NCBI RefSeq assembly: GCF_003355515.1
Contig: NZ_CP031367.1
Location: 806,001-870,000 of the forward strand
Length of the DNA: 64,000 nucleotides
Direction: 5' to 3'
Source: Aliarcobacter trophiarum LMG 25534
Lineage (GTDB): Bacteria > Campylobacterota > Campylobacteria > Campylobacterales > Arcobacteraceae
In this document: positions 1 through 8,659 of the stretch, in pieces
Position numbering within the stretch: position 1 is the first letter of the stretch
Layout: each line of letters starts with the position of its first letter
The notes under the pieces: generated by a model
The model's input: only the letters and a program-made list of their open reading frames with translations
What the model was told of the DNA's origin: nothing
The model's database searches: none
Position numbers and translations under genes: made by a program

Positions 1-372
1 GTTTGCTTCAATATACGAAACCAAAGCTAAAAGTAAGAAAAAAGTTGGAAAAGTCAAAAATAAATCAATTAAAATAGTGATAGTTTTATCAATATTTCCT
101 TTGAAATAACCAGCAGTTATTCCAATAATTAAACCTAAAAAAGATGAAAAAGAGGATGCTAGAAAACCTATAATAAGAGAAGTTTGCCCACCTTGTAAAA
201 CTCTAGCAAAAATATCACGACCTAATCTATCTGTTCCCATAATATGCTCAAAAGATGGAGACAAAAGGATTTTTTGTGGATTTAATTCATATGGAGATAC
301 TGTATAAAAAATTGGAGCTATAAACATTGATAAAGCTACAAATAAAAGCAAAAATAAAGAAAATCTAAACAT
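1..372 (-). CDS. ABC transporter permease, Opp/Dpp (DppC/OppC) type, partial
   Basis: Inner-membrane permease of a peptide/nickel-type ABC importer; only the first 124 codons are in the window and the gene runs off the left edge in frame. Translating the minus strand gives an N-terminal hydrophobic segment (MFRFSLFLLLFVALSMF), then the family hallmark HIMGTDRLGRDIFARVLQGG, which matches the conserved HxLGTDxLGRDxxSR region of DppC/OppC proteins, then a second hydrophobic segment. The ATG overlaps the rsmD stop by one base (TGATG), so it is the last visible gene of the fau-rny-rsmD operon. The substrate cannot be told from this fragment. Confidence 0.85.
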   Translation of the reverse strand, partial: MFRFSLFLLLFVALSMFIAPIFYTVSPYELNPQKILLSPSFEHIMGTDRLGRDIFARVLQGGQTSLIIGFLASSFSSFLGLIIGITAGYFKGNIDKTITILIDLFLTFPTFFLLLALVSYIEAN

Positions 373-965
373 CAAATTGTATAACTAAAGTAAGATAGTG
401 AACTTTTACCAAACTTTCTAGTTTTTTCTAAAGAGAATTTTCCTAAAACTTTTGGAACTTCTAATTTTGACTCATGTTCTACTATTATTTTAAAAATATT
501 GTCAACTTCAATATTTTCAATCATTCTAAATGACTTTAGATAAATATCTTCCATACCATCTCTAAAATCAAAAGGAGGATCTACATATAAAATAATCTCC
601 TCTTTAGAATTTTTTAGGAATTCTAAAATTACAGGTGTTTGAACAAAGGCATTTCCTTGAATAGTTTGACATTTCTCAATATTTATATTTTTACAGTTTT
701 TTAGTAAAATTGAATAAGAGTTTTTATCAAGTTCTATAAAATATGCTCTTTTTGCACCTCTACTAATAGCTTCAAGACCAATAGAACCACTTCCTGCAAA
801 AGCTTCAATAAATATTTTATCAATAATATCAAACTGCAAAACATTAAAAACAGACTCTTTTAAAACAGCCTTTGAACTTCTTGTAACATCTAAAGATGGT
901 AAGTTTAAAACTTTACCCTTATATAAACCTGCTATTATTTTTGTTGTTGGTTTTACTCCGTTCAT
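372..965 (-). CDS. rsmD: 16S rRNA (guanine(966)-N2)-methyltransferase RsmD
   Basis: SAM-dependent methyltransferase that modifies G966 of 16S rRNA in the small subunit. The 197-aa protein has the usual family length. It shows the SAM-binding loop EAFAGSGSIGLEAISRGA near residues 53-70 and the catalytic DPPF motif near residue 128, typical of N2-guanine/N6-adenine methylases. The start (MNGVKPTTKIIAG) follows an AAAGG ribosome site. It lies 19 bases downstream of rny and overlaps the next gene by one base, so all are probably cotranscribed. Confidence 0.92.
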   Translation of the reverse strand: MNGVKPTTKIIAGLYKGKVLNLPSLDVTRSSKAVLKESVFNVLQFDIIDKIFIEAFAGSGSIGLEAISRGAKRAYFIELDKNSYSILLKNCKNINIEKCQTIQGNAFVQTPVILEFLKNSKEEIILYVDPPFDFRDGMEDIYLKSFRMIENIEVDNIFKIIVEHESKLEVPKVLGKFSLEKTRKFGKSSLSYFSYTI

Positions 966-984
966 TTTTTACCTTTTTTATAGA

Positions 985-2529
985 TTATCTAGCATAGCTT
1001 TCAGCACGTATCTCTCTTATCACGTTTATTTTTATCTCACCAGGATATTGAACTTTCTCTTCTATCTCTTTTGCTATTTGAGTAGCTAAAAGCACTGCTT
1101 CATCATCATTTACAAGTTTTGCATTTACAATTACTCGTACTTCTCTTCCAGCATTTATAGCATAAGCATTAGTTACTCCAATTTTACTTGTAGTTATATT
1201 TTCAATCTCTTCAACTCTTTTAAGAAAACTTTCAAGAACTTCCCTTCTTGCTCCTGGTCTTGCAGCACTTAATGCATCTGCAGCACAAACAGCAGCACTT
1301 TCAACATTTATTGGCTCTTCATGTCCATGATGAGCATAAATTGCATTTATTACAGTTTCACACTCTCCAAATCTTTGACAAATTTCTGCTCCTAAATCAA
1401 CATGGCTTCCAGGAGCTTCATGTGTTAAAGCTTTTCCAATATCATGTAGTAAACCAGCTCTTCTAGCTAATATAGCATCTCCCCCCATTTGAGCAGCAAT
1501 AAGTCCAGATAAATGAGAAACTTCTAAAGTGTGGGCTAATGCATTTTGACCATAAGAGGCTCTATATCTTAATCTTCCAACTAGCTTGATAAGTTCAATA
1601 TGCATTGACTTGATTCCAAGCTCCATAATAACATCTTCACCTTCTTTTTGTATATTTTTATCAAATTCAGCTTTTACTTTGTTGTAAATCTCTTCAATTC
1701 TAGCTGGTTGAATTCTGCCATCTTCTAGTAGTTCTTGGATAGTTCTTGTAGCAACTGCTCTTCTATATAGATTAAAAGATGAAACAGTTATAGTATTTGG
1801 AGTGTCATCTATTATTATATCAACTCCTAGAAGCATCTCAAGAGCCTTTATATTTCTTCCCTCTTTTCCAATAATTTTCCCTTTAGTCTCTTCATCATTT
1901 AAAGGAATATTATTTATAAGTCTTTCTGCTGCAAACTCTCCTGCATACCTTGTAACTGCTTGAGATAAGATATTATTTACCTCTTGTTTTGAGTTTTGCT
2001 CTGCTAATTTATATTTTTTTCTAAAGATTGAAGCAATTTCTGCTCTTGAATCCTCTTTTACCTTTTCAAGCATAAGCTCTTTTGCTTCACTTTTCGTAAG
2101 TCCACTAGCATTTTCCAATATTTTGATTGCTTCAAGAGTTTTTTGTTCATAAGTTCTTTTTTGCTCTTCAATACCATCTTTTAAGATTGCAATTTTTCTA
2201 TTGTTTTCACTAATCTCCTCTTTTTGAGTTTTTATAAGTTTTAATTCACTTTCAAGATGCTCATTTAGCTCTTTTTCTTTCTTTTCAATCTTAAAAAGCA
2301 TATTTTCATACTCTTTTCTAGCACTTTTGAACTCTCTGTCACACTCAAATTTTGCTTTTAGTTGAGCATCTTTTAGTGCAACTTCTGCTTCGTGTTCTAT
2401 AACTCTTGCTTTTGCTTTTGCTTGTTCTATGAAAACTTCAAACTTAGCTTTATTTATCTTCTTTGAAATAAAAACTGTAACAAGGGAACTAAAAGCTCCA
2501 AATGCAACAGATATTAATAAAATCTCCAT
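985..2529 (-). CDS. rny: Ribonuclease Y
   Basis: Membrane-anchored endoribonuclease that initiates mRNA decay. The 514-aa protein has the canonical order: one N-terminal membrane segment (about residues 2-22), a long charged coiled coil (about 25-170), a KH RNA-binding domain with GKIIGKEGRNIKALE (about 216-230), and an HD metal-phosphohydrolase domain with the HD pair in GLLHDIGKALTHE (about 357-369). The length matches the family (about 510-520). It begins 6 bases after fau and precedes rsmD by 19 bases, all on the minus strand. Confidence 0.96.
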   Translation of the reverse strand: MEILLISVAFGAFSSLVTVFISKKINKAKFEVFIEQAKAKARVIEHEAEVALKDAQLKAKFECDREFKSARKEYENMLFKIEKKEKELNEHLESELKLIKTQKEEISENNRKIAILKDGIEEQKRTYEQKTLEAIKILENASGLTKSEAKELMLEKVKEDSRAEIASIFRKKYKLAEQNSKQEVNNILSQAVTRYAGEFAAERLINNIPLNDEETKGKIIGKEGRNIKALEMLLGVDIIIDDTPNTITVSSFNLYRRAVATRTIQELLEDGRIQPARIEEIYNKVKAEFDKNIQKEGEDVIMELGIKSMHIELIKLVGRLRYRASYGQNALAHTLEVSHLSGLIAAQMGGDAILARRAGLLHDIGKALTHEAPGSHVDLGAEICQRFGECETVINAIYAHHGHEEPINVESAAVCAADALSAARPGARREVLESFLKRVEEIENITTSKIGVTNAYAINAGREVRVIVNAKLVNDDEAVLLATQIAKEIEEKVQYPGEIKINVIREIRAESYAR

Positions 2530-2535
2530 TTTAAC

Positions 2536-3072
2536 CTATCCCGTAATTATATAATCTGCTTCAATATCGTAATTATCACTTAAAATTTCTTTACTTTTAC
2601 AAAGTTCAAGTTGTATAAAAACTATTTTTGGTCTGTATTTCAATCTATGAAAGAATCTATCATACATCCCTTTACCAAACCCGATTCTTTTGTTTAAAAC
2701 ATCAATTCCAACAATAGGAACTACTGCTAAGTCAATCTTTTTTGGTTTTAAAAAAGAGTTTGTTGGCTCTTTTATATTAAACTTTTTTTTATGAAGAGGT
2801 AGTCTGTACTTTACTATTTTAAAACTATCATCTTCCATAAATGGTACATAAACTATCTTTTTTTCTCTTCTTAACTCATTAATTAAAGGTTTTATATCTA
2901 CTTCTATATCAAGAGGGATATACAACAAAATATTTTTTGCATCATTAGTATGTATAATACTCTTTAATTTTTGAATAACTCTTTTATTTTTTGAGTATTT
3001 TGAGAAAAGTGCAACAAAATTTAATCTTTTAATAGATATTTTTCTAAAATCACTTTTATGATTTGCATTCAT
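2536..3072 (-). CDS. fau: 5-formyltetrahydrofolate cyclo-ligase
   Basis: ATP-dependent conversion of 5-formyl-THF to 5,10-methenyl-THF, a folate salvage step in the cytoplasm. The 178-aa protein carries the C-terminal family signature RIGFGKGMYDRFF (about residues 128-140), equivalent to the conserved GxGxGYYDR motif, and an N-terminal segment rich in basic residues. It is the first gene of the minus-strand fau-rny-rsmD-permease run and is divergent from the TlpA-like gene, with a 59-base intergenic region. The symbol fau is used for this family (also ygfA/MTHFS). Confidence 0.85.
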   Translation of the reverse strand: MNANHKSDFRKISIKRLNFVALFSKYSKNKRVIQKLKSIIHTNDAKNILLYIPLDIEVDIKPLINELRREKKIVYVPFMEDDSFKIVKYRLPLHKKKFNIKEPTNSFLKPKKIDLAVVPIVGIDVLNKRIGFGKGMYDRFFHRLKYRPKIVFIQLELCKSKEILSDNYDIEADYIITG

Positions 3073-3131
3073 TTAAGCCTCACTTAGGTAAAATCTCTAC
3101 CTAATAAACAATTTTATCTAAAGGAATTAAA

Positions 3132-3677
3132 ATGAAGTTTAAAACTTTAGCGATTTTAACTATTTTACCAATTTTATTTTTTTCTGCTTGTGATTCAAAA
3201 AGTGATAAAAATCAAAAAGCTACAATAAATAGTACTGAAAACCAATTTATTCTAAATACAATTAATAATTCACAAATAAATATATCTTTAAGTGAAGATA
3301 AGATAAATTTGAAAGATACAGATGATAAGATAGTATTATTAAACTTCTTTACAACTTGGTGTCCTGCTTGTAAGGTTGAAATTCCAAATTTAGTTCAAAT
3401 TCAAGAAAACTACAAAAATGATGTTGTTGTAGTTGGAATTTTACTTGAAGAGTTTAAAACAAATGAAGAGTTAAATGAGTTCTTCAAATCATATAATGTA
3501 AACTATAATATAACAAACTCTAGCGAAGCTTTTGATTTTGCAAAATCATTAGGTGGGATAAAAGCAATTCCCACAATATTTTTGATTGATAAAAATGGGA
3601 CATTTATTCAAAAATATACTGGTTTAGTACCAAATGAGATGTTAGAGACAGATATTAAAAAGCTTTTAGAAAAATAG
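3132..3677 (+). CDS. TlpA-like thioredoxin-fold lipoprotein
   Basis: Predicted periplasm-facing thiol-disulfide protein. The N-terminus is a lipoprotein signal with the lipobox FFSAC (Cys about residue 20), followed by a low-complexity linker. A TlpA/ResA-type thioredoxin domain follows with the redox motif WCPAC (about residues 77-81) and the cis-Pro segment KAIPTIFLIDKNG near 140-152. The family includes cytochrome c maturation and general disulfide reductases; the partner cannot be named here. The ATG follows an AAGGA site, and ftsY begins 8 bases after the stop, so the two are probably cotranscribed. Confidence 0.85.
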   Translation: MKFKTLAILTILPILFFSACDSKSDKNQKATINSTENQFILNTINNSQINISLSEDKINLKDTDDKIVLLNFFTTWCPACKVEIPNLVQIQENYKNDVVVVGILLEEFKTNEELNEFFKSYNVNYNITNSSEAFDFAKSLGGIKAIPTIFLIDKNGTFIQKYTGLVPNEMLETDIKKLLEK

Positions 3678-3685
3678 GATAAAAA

Positions 3686-4618
3686 ATGTTTAGTTTTCTT
3701 AAAAAAGATAAAGAGAAACAAGTTGTTGATAATATAGAAGAGAGTGAGAGCTTTTTTTCAAAGGCTTTTAACAAAACATTCTCTTCAATAAAAAATATAG
3801 TTCCTCAAAAAAAAGAGAAAATATCTTTTGATGAGATTGAAGAGATTTTAATTGAGGCTGATGTTGAGTATGAGATTATAGAAAAGGCTATGAATGGTTT
3901 GCCTTCTATGATTTCAAGAAAAGAGTTAAGACATAGACTAGTGATGCTTTTTGAACATGCTCCAGAGGTTGATTTATCAAACCTTCCAAAACCTTATGTA
4001 AGATTGATAATTGGTGTAAATGGTGCTGGAAAAACTACAACTATAGCTAAATTGGCTGCTAAGCTAAAAAAAGAGGGACAAAGTGTAATTTTAGGAGCAG
4101 GAGATACTTTTAGAGCTGCGGCAATAGAACAGCTTAGTTCTTGGGCAACAAAGCTTGATGTTCCAATAATAAAAACAAAACATGGACATGATTCAAGTGC
4201 AGTAGCTTTTGATACAATTAGTTCTGCAATTGCTAGAAATATAGATAATGTTATTATTGATACAGCAGGAAGACTTCAAACTCAAGCAAATTTAAATAAT
4301 GAGTTAAAAAAAATAGTAAAAGTTTGTGAAAAAGCTTTAGAAAACAAACCATATCAAAAACTAATGATTTTGGATGGAACACAGGGAAATAGTGCAATTG
4401 CTCAGGCAAAAGCTTTTAATGAAATCGTTGGAATAGATGGTATTATTGTAACAAAACTAGATGGAACTGCAAAAGGTGGAGCACTGTTTTCTATATCAAA
4501 TCAGCTAGAACTTCCTATTTTTTATATAGGTGTTGGAGAAAAACAAGATGATTTAATAGAGTTTAGTCCTGATTATTTCGTAGATAGTCTGCTTGATGAG
4601 ATTTATGTTAAAGATTAA
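3686..4618 (+). CDS. ftsY: Signal recognition particle receptor FtsY
   Basis: SRP receptor GTPase that docks ribosome-nascent chain-SRP complexes at the inner membrane. The 310 residues comprise a short charged N-terminus, then the N domain, then the G domain with GVNGAGKTTTIAKLA (G1, about residues 112-126), DTFRAAA, DTAGR (G3) and TKLDGTAKGG (G4 and closing loop). The long acidic A domain of enterobacterial FtsY is absent, which is normal outside that group. It lies between a TlpA-like lipoprotein and a TolA/TonB-like gene on the same strand. Confidence 0.96.
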   Translation: MFSFLKKDKEKQVVDNIEESESFFSKAFNKTFSSIKNIVPQKKEKISFDEIEEILIEADVEYEIIEKAMNGLPSMISRKELRHRLVMLFEHAPEVDLSNLPKPYVRLIIGVNGAGKTTTIAKLAAKLKKEGQSVILGAGDTFRAAAIEQLSSWATKLDVPIIKTKHGHDSSAVAFDTISSAIARNIDNVIIDTAGRLQTQANLNNELKKIVKVCEKALENKPYQKLMILDGTQGNSAIAQAKAFNEIVGIDGIIVTKLDGTAKGGALFSISNQLELPIFYIGVGEKQDDLIEFSPDYFVDSLLDEIYVKD

Positions 4619-4632
4619 TTGAAGAGGGAAAT

Positions 4633-5496
4633 ATGAAAAGAAGAACTAAAAATTTTGTTGAAGATATATTGATTATACTTAGTATATTTTTTATTTTATA
4701 TTTAATCTATTTTTTTGCTTTTAAACAAGATGATGAGTTATCACTTGAAAGTATAAAAAATGAGACAAAAGTTGAGATAGTAACGCAAGAAAAAGAGATT
4801 GTTTCAGAAAGTAGTTTTTTAAAAAAAGTATATGAAGAGATAAAAGAGAAAATTTTTCAAGATACAAATGAAGATGAGACAAGTAGTATAAAACAAGTGG
4901 AGAAGAAAGAGGAGAGTATAAAAAATATTCATCTTTCTCAAAGGGCTGAAATATTGTCAAAACAAGATGAAAGAGTAAGAGAATTAAGTGTTAAAGAGCA
5001 AATAAGTGATGAACCAAATATTGAAGTTGTAAAGCAAGAAGAGATAAAAGATAGTAGTTCTGAAAAAGTAGAAGAGAAGTTAGAAGAGAAGGCAACTATT
5101 GAAGAAAAAACAACTATTGAAGAAAAAAAAGAGGAGCAGACTGAACAAGCACCTTTAGAAACAAAAGTATATGAAGAGATCAAAACAGATGAAAATAGTG
5201 ATGAAGCACATAATGATATAGGGAATATTGATGAGTTTTTTTATAGGTTTGATAAAAAAGTTTATAGTAATATAGATAGAAGTTTTGATAAAACAAGTTT
5301 TAAAAGAGGGGAGTTTGTAAATATTAGAGTAACTATTTTAAAAGATGGAAGTTATGAACAATTAACTTTTTTAAATGGGAATAGTGAATATTTCAATAAG
5401 ATAAAACCACAAATTGAACAGATGTTTCCCTTAAATATCGAAGAGAATTTAAAAGGTCATTTTCCTAGATATTATAGAATGAAGATAGATTTTTAA
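4633..5496 (+). CDS. TolA/TonB-like single-span membrane protein
   Basis: Not confidently assigned. The 287-aa protein has one membrane segment near the N-terminus (about residues 10-30) and a long, highly charged Glu/Lys-rich central region (about 35-200). It ends in a compact domain of about 85 residues whose pattern (VNIRVTILKDGSYEQLTFL, then an amphipathic helix and a final beta strand RYYRMKIDF) resembles the C-terminal domain of TolA/TonB proteins. The architecture suggests a periplasm-spanning energy-transducing or envelope-linking protein. It follows ftsY by 14 bases behind a GAGGG site. Inside the linker, an 18-bp direct repeat encodes TIEEK twice. No tolQ/R or exbB/D neighbour is present. 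Confidence 0.6.
   Translation: MKRRTKNFVEDILIILSIFFILYLIYFFAFKQDDELSLESIKNETKVEIVTQEKEIVSESSFLKKVYEEIKEKIFQDTNEDETSSIKQVEKKEESIKNIHLSQRAEILSKQDERVRELSVKEQISDEPNIEVVKQEEIKDSSSEKVEEKLEEKATIEEKTTIEEKKEEQTEQAPLETKVYEEIKTDENSDEAHNDIGNIDEFFYRFDKKVYSNIDRSFDKTSFKRGEFVNIRVTILKDGSYEQLTFLNGNSEYFNKIKPQIEQMFPLNIEENLKGHFPRYYRMKIDF
5093..5128 (+). repeat. Two tandem copies of an 18-bp unit in a coding linker
   Basis: Two adjacent 18-bp copies (unit begins CAACTATTGAAG) inside the charged linker of the TolA/TonB-like gene. They encode repeated TIEEK peptides. The reading frame is kept, so the number of units could vary between strains without breaking the protein. Confidence 0.75.
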
Positions 5497-5531
5497 AGCT
5501 AACTTCATTCATACAAATAGATATATTTTTA

Positions 5532-6272
5532 CTATTTAACAGATATTTTATATTTCTCTAAAAGTTGAACCCAAATTACTGAGTGTCCATCTTTATCAAA
5601 AAGGGCTGGTGTTCCTTGAACTCCTAAGTTAAGACCTAGCTCTATATGCTCATTTAATTTCTTTTCAAGTCTTTCTAACTCATTTTTTGAGTATTTTGCA
5701 TTTTTAACTTTGCTTAAATCATCTCCAATATTAAACTCAAACATCGCATTTATTTTTTCATCTTTTGTCTTCTTACTCATTATATAAATACTTAAATCTC
5801 TTGCATTTTGGTGAAAATCTAGAGGAAAGAAAAATACTTTAATTTTTACTTTATCTTTTATTTGAGGTAAATATGATTCGAATTTTTTACAGTATGTACA
5901 TTCTGGATCTGTAAAAAAAACTAATTCTTCTTTTCCTTCTCCATAAGTAAATGCTTCTTTATCTTTTAAGATAGTTAAATCTACAGGAGCTTTAACTTGC
6001 ATACCATTTGATGTATTTATAACAGCACCAGAGATAAGATAGTTCTTGTCTTTTGTTAGAAAAATCTCATCTTTATTTCCTTTAACTATTATTGAAAGAA
6101 GATATAAACTTCCAACATCATAAGCTTTTTCAACTTTGATTTCAGCATTTTTAAATAGAGCTAAATTTTCAAACTCTGCTATTTGCTTAGCTGATACCTC
6201 TTTATCTTTAGCATTTAAAGTTATAGCTAAAAATAAAGTTACAAATATTATATTTTTTAATATTCTAGACAT
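5532..6272 (-). CDS. DsbC/DsbG-like periplasmic thiol:disulfide protein
   Basis: Predicted exported disulfide isomerase or oxidoreductase of 246 aa. It has a signal peptide (MSRILKNIIFVTLFLAITLNA), an N-terminal DsbC-like dimerisation-type region, and a thioredoxin domain with the redox motif DPECTYCKKF. The cis-Pro region QGTPALFDKDG lies near the C-terminus. I start it at the ATG at 6272 because AAGGA sits 6 bases upstream and the signal peptide begins there; a TTG eight codons earlier is open but has no ribosome site. It is convergent with the TolA/TonB-like gene. Distinguishing DsbC-like from DsbG-like function is not possible here. Confidence 0.82.
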   Translation of the reverse strand: MSRILKNIIFVTLFLAITLNAKDKEVSAKQIAEFENLALFKNAEIKVEKAYDVGSLYLLSIIVKGNKDEIFLTKDKNYLISGAVINTSNGMQVKAPVDLTILKDKEAFTYGEGKEELVFFTDPECTYCKKFESYLPQIKDKVKIKVFFFPLDFHQNARDLSIYIMSKKTKDEKINAMFEFNIGDDLSKVKNAKYSKNELERLEKKLNEHIELGLNLGVQGTPALFDKDGHSVIWVQLLEKYKISVK

Positions 6273-6328
6273 ATTTTTCCTTAAATTTTTTTGCAATTCT
6301 TACTAAAATTTGGTTAATTTAAGATGAA

Positions 6329-7231
6329 TTACAAAATAAACATTTGAAAAATATAACTTGTTACAAAGGAGAATAAAATTCCATATCCAACAATTGCAGA
6401 GCTAAGCCGTGGAGCAAGTCCAGCCATAGAAGCTATTGCACCAGCTGTTATCATAGGTGCCATAGAAGCCTCAAGTATTGAAACAGTTGCTGCTAAGCCC
6501 TCAAATGCAAATATTTTACATACAATAATTGCAATAATTGGAGCAAAAATTAGTTTTACAAAAAGTGCAACACTAAAAGGTTTTAACTCCTCTTTTGGAA
6601 GTTTTAGCTGTAGTCCTAATCCAGCAGCAACTAAAGCAATAGGAACAGTTGTTTGGGCAAAGGCTTCAAGAATCTTTGTAACTGTTGGATGAAACTCAAC
6701 TCCAACAAAAAAGAGTGATATAATTAAACATAAAAATGGTGGGAAAGTTATAACTTTAAAAGTAATTAGCTTAAAAGTAACCTTTGTTTTACTTGTATAT
6801 AGAGATACTATAAAAGTTCCATATATTGCAAATGCTAAAAAGGTTCCTAGTTGGTCATATATTAATAAATATGGCATAAAATCATTATTAGGTAAATATG
6901 TTTGAAGTAAAGGAATTCCCAAAAATGAACTATTTGTTAAAATAGCAACAAGCAATAAACTTCCAGTTACCTCTCTTGAGAAGTTGAAAATTTTTGATAA
7001 GATTAATATAGCAACTGCACTTAAACTCATAACAATCCATGCAACGATAGCTGGGATTATTATATCTAAACTAAAATGTATCTTTGGAGTTTGAAGTAGC
7101 ACAATTGCTGGATATGATACATAAAGAACAAATTTGTTTAAAGGAATACTTGCCTCTTTTGTTAAAATATTACTAACTCTTAGCATATAACCAATAGCCA
7201 AAGCTACCAAAACCAATAAAATATTTTCCAT
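6329..7231 (-). CDS. AEC (auxin efflux carrier) family permease
   Basis: Polytopic inner-membrane transporter of 300 aa with about ten hydrophobic segments in two halves. The first half contains NKFVLYVSYPAIVLLQ and the second IVGYGILFSFVTSYIF, as in bacterial AEC proteins related to YfdV/MdcF that move malate, malonate or other small acids. The substrate is unknown and no decarboxylase or malonate genes lie nearby. The ATG follows GAGGA. It is divergent from mdaB and lies 56 bases upstream of the DsbC-like gene on the same strand. Confidence 0.85.
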   Translation of the reverse strand: MENILLVLVALAIGYMLRVSNILTKEASIPLNKFVLYVSYPAIVLLQTPKIHFSLDIIIPAIVAWIVMSLSAVAILILSKIFNFSREVTGSLLLVAILTNSSFLGIPLLQTYLPNNDFMPYLLIYDQLGTFLAFAIYGTFIVSLYTSKTKVTFKLITFKVITFPPFLCLIISLFFVGVEFHPTVTKILEAFAQTTVPIALVAAGLGLQLKLPKEELKPFSVALFVKLIFAPIIAIIVCKIFAFEGLAATVSILEASMAPMITAGAIASMAGLAPRLSSAIVGYGILFSFVTSYIFQMFIL

Positions 7232-7322
7232 AAAATCCTCATTATATATAAGTAAAGTGCAACTTTATCATAATCTATTTTAATTATTAAAAAGAGAGAT
7301 TAAGTTTTTTTTTGATACATTA

Positions 7323-7328
7323 GTATAA
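7323..7328 (+). promoter_or_regulatory. Putative -10 box upstream of mdaB
   Basis: A TATAAA-like box (TAGTATAAAG context) sits about 25-30 bases before the mdaB start, after a T-rich stretch, the usual layout of Campylobacterota housekeeping promoters. It is a pattern match only. Confidence 0.35.
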
Positions 7329-7354
7329 AGAGATAATTTTAAAGGGAGTACAAA

Positions 7355-7936
7355 ATGAAAAAAATTTTAATAGTAAATGCTCACCAATATTACGATGCTG
7401 TAGCAAAGGGTGAATTGACACAAAGTTATATAAATAGAGCAACAAAGTTTTTTTTAGAAAATGGCTTTGAAATAAAACATACAGATATTGAAAATGGATA
7501 TGAAGTAGAAGATGAGTGTGATAAATTCGAGTGGGCAGATGTTATTTTGTTTCAGTATCCTGTTTATTGGATGGGAGTTCCGTGGATAGTTAAGAAATAT
7601 TTTGATGAGACCTTTACACAAGGAAGACACTATTTAAATGATGGAAGAAGTAGAGATGATAAAAGTAAAAGATATGGAAGTGGAGGATTACTTAAAGGTA
7701 AAAAATATATGTTAAGTATTACATATAACTGCCCAAAATCTGAGTTTAATAATAAAGATGGCTTTTTTGATGGTTTATCTTTAGATGAGGCAAATATTGC
7801 TACTCATAAAACTTTCCAATTTGTTGGGCTTGAACCACTTAAAACTTACTCTGTACACGATATTTTTAAAGGTGATTTAGACTTAAATAAAGAGTTAGTG
7901 AAATTTGAAGATACTTTAAGAGAAAACTTTTTATAA
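7355..7936 (+). CDS. mdaB: NAD(P)H-dependent quinone reductase, MdaB type
   Basis: Flavodoxin-fold quinone reductase that performs two-electron reduction of quinones and so limits oxidative stress. The 193-aa protein begins with KKILIVNAHQYY and carries the MdaB-specific segments ILFQYPVYWMGVPWIVKKYF and LKGKKYMLSITYNCPKSEF, the latter part of the flavin site. The length matches E. coli and Helicobacter MdaB. The ATG follows AAAGGGAG. A nitroreductase gene follows 37 bases after the stop, so the pair may form a small redox-stress unit. Confidence 0.88.
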   Translation: MKKILIVNAHQYYDAVAKGELTQSYINRATKFFLENGFEIKHTDIENGYEVEDECDKFEWADVILFQYPVYWMGVPWIVKKYFDETFTQGRHYLNDGRSRDDKSKRYGSGGLLKGKKYMLSITYNCPKSEFNNKDGFFDGLSLDEANIATHKTFQFVGLEPLKTYSVHDIFKGDLDLNKELVKFEDTLRENFL

Positions 7937-7973
7937 GTTGAAAAATATAGCTAGTAAAAAAAAGGAGAATATT

Positions 7974-8603
7974 ATGGAAAAAACATTTGAAGAAGCAATG
8001 AATTTTAGACATGCTTGTAAAATTTTTGATGAAACAAAAAAAATAAGCAATGAAGATTTAAATTATATTTTAGAAGCAGGGCGAAAATCTCCATCTTCTT
8101 TTGGACAAGAGCCGTGGAAGTTTTTGGTTATTACAAATGATGAATTAAAAGCAAAATTAAGAGTTCATTGTTGGGATCAAGTACAGATTACTTCTTGTTC
8201 ACATTTAGTAGTTGTTTTAGCAAAAATAGAAGAAGTTAGAGATTATGAAGGGGAAGTTAGAAGAAAGTTTAATAGAAGAGATTTACCAAAAGATATGGTA
8301 GATGCTTATATAATAAAATATGCGAATCATCAAAAAGAGTATTTCTCAAATGATTTTAATACTTTTAGTTGGACTTCTAGACAAACTTATATAGCCTTAG
8401 GAAATATGATGACAGCAGCTGCAGTTAAAGGAGTTGATAGTTGTCCAATAGAGGGATTTGATAAAGAAGATGTTGAAAAAGTTTTAAATCTTGATACGAA
8501 AAAGTATCAAGTTAGTGTAATATTACCTTTGGGATATAGAGTAAAAGAGCAAAGTATTAAACAAAGAGAGAAGCTAGAAGATATTATAGAATTTATAAAC
8601 TAA
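7974..8603 (+). CDS. NAD(P)H-dependent nitroreductase family protein
   Basis: FMN-dependent nitro/quinone reductase of 209 aa. The N-terminal signature NFRHACKIFDETKKIS and SGRKSPSSFG-like region (here AGRKSPSSFGQEPWKFLVI) form the FMN site. TAAAVKGVDSCPIEGFD and LPLGYR near the end are typical of NfsB-type enzymes. I use the ATG at 7974 because AAAGGAGAA lies 6 bases upstream; a TTG 36 bases earlier is open but overlaps no ribosome site. It follows mdaB directly. The physiological substrate is unknown. Confidence 0.85.
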   Translation: MEKTFEEAMNFRHACKIFDETKKISNEDLNYILEAGRKSPSSFGQEPWKFLVITNDELKAKLRVHCWDQVQITSCSHLVVVLAKIEEVRDYEGEVRRKFNRRDLPKDMVDAYIIKYANHQKEYFSNDFNTFSWTSRQTYIALGNMMTAAAVKGVDSCPIEGFDKEDVEKVLNLDTKKYQVSVILPLGYRVKEQSIKQREKLEDIIEFIN

Positions 8604-8659
8604 GCAACAAAATGTTAATATATTTCAAAATTAAAAAAATTATTTAAGGGCTTAAAAAG

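Noticed and set aside
1248-1466. Plus-strand open frame inside rny
   Set aside because: Low-complexity His/Leu/Gln translation antisense to a strong gene; no ribosome site.
4938-5183. Minus-strand open frame opposite the TolA/TonB-like linker
   Set aside because: Shadow frame of a Glu/Lys-rich region; Ser/Phe-rich translation with no start signal.
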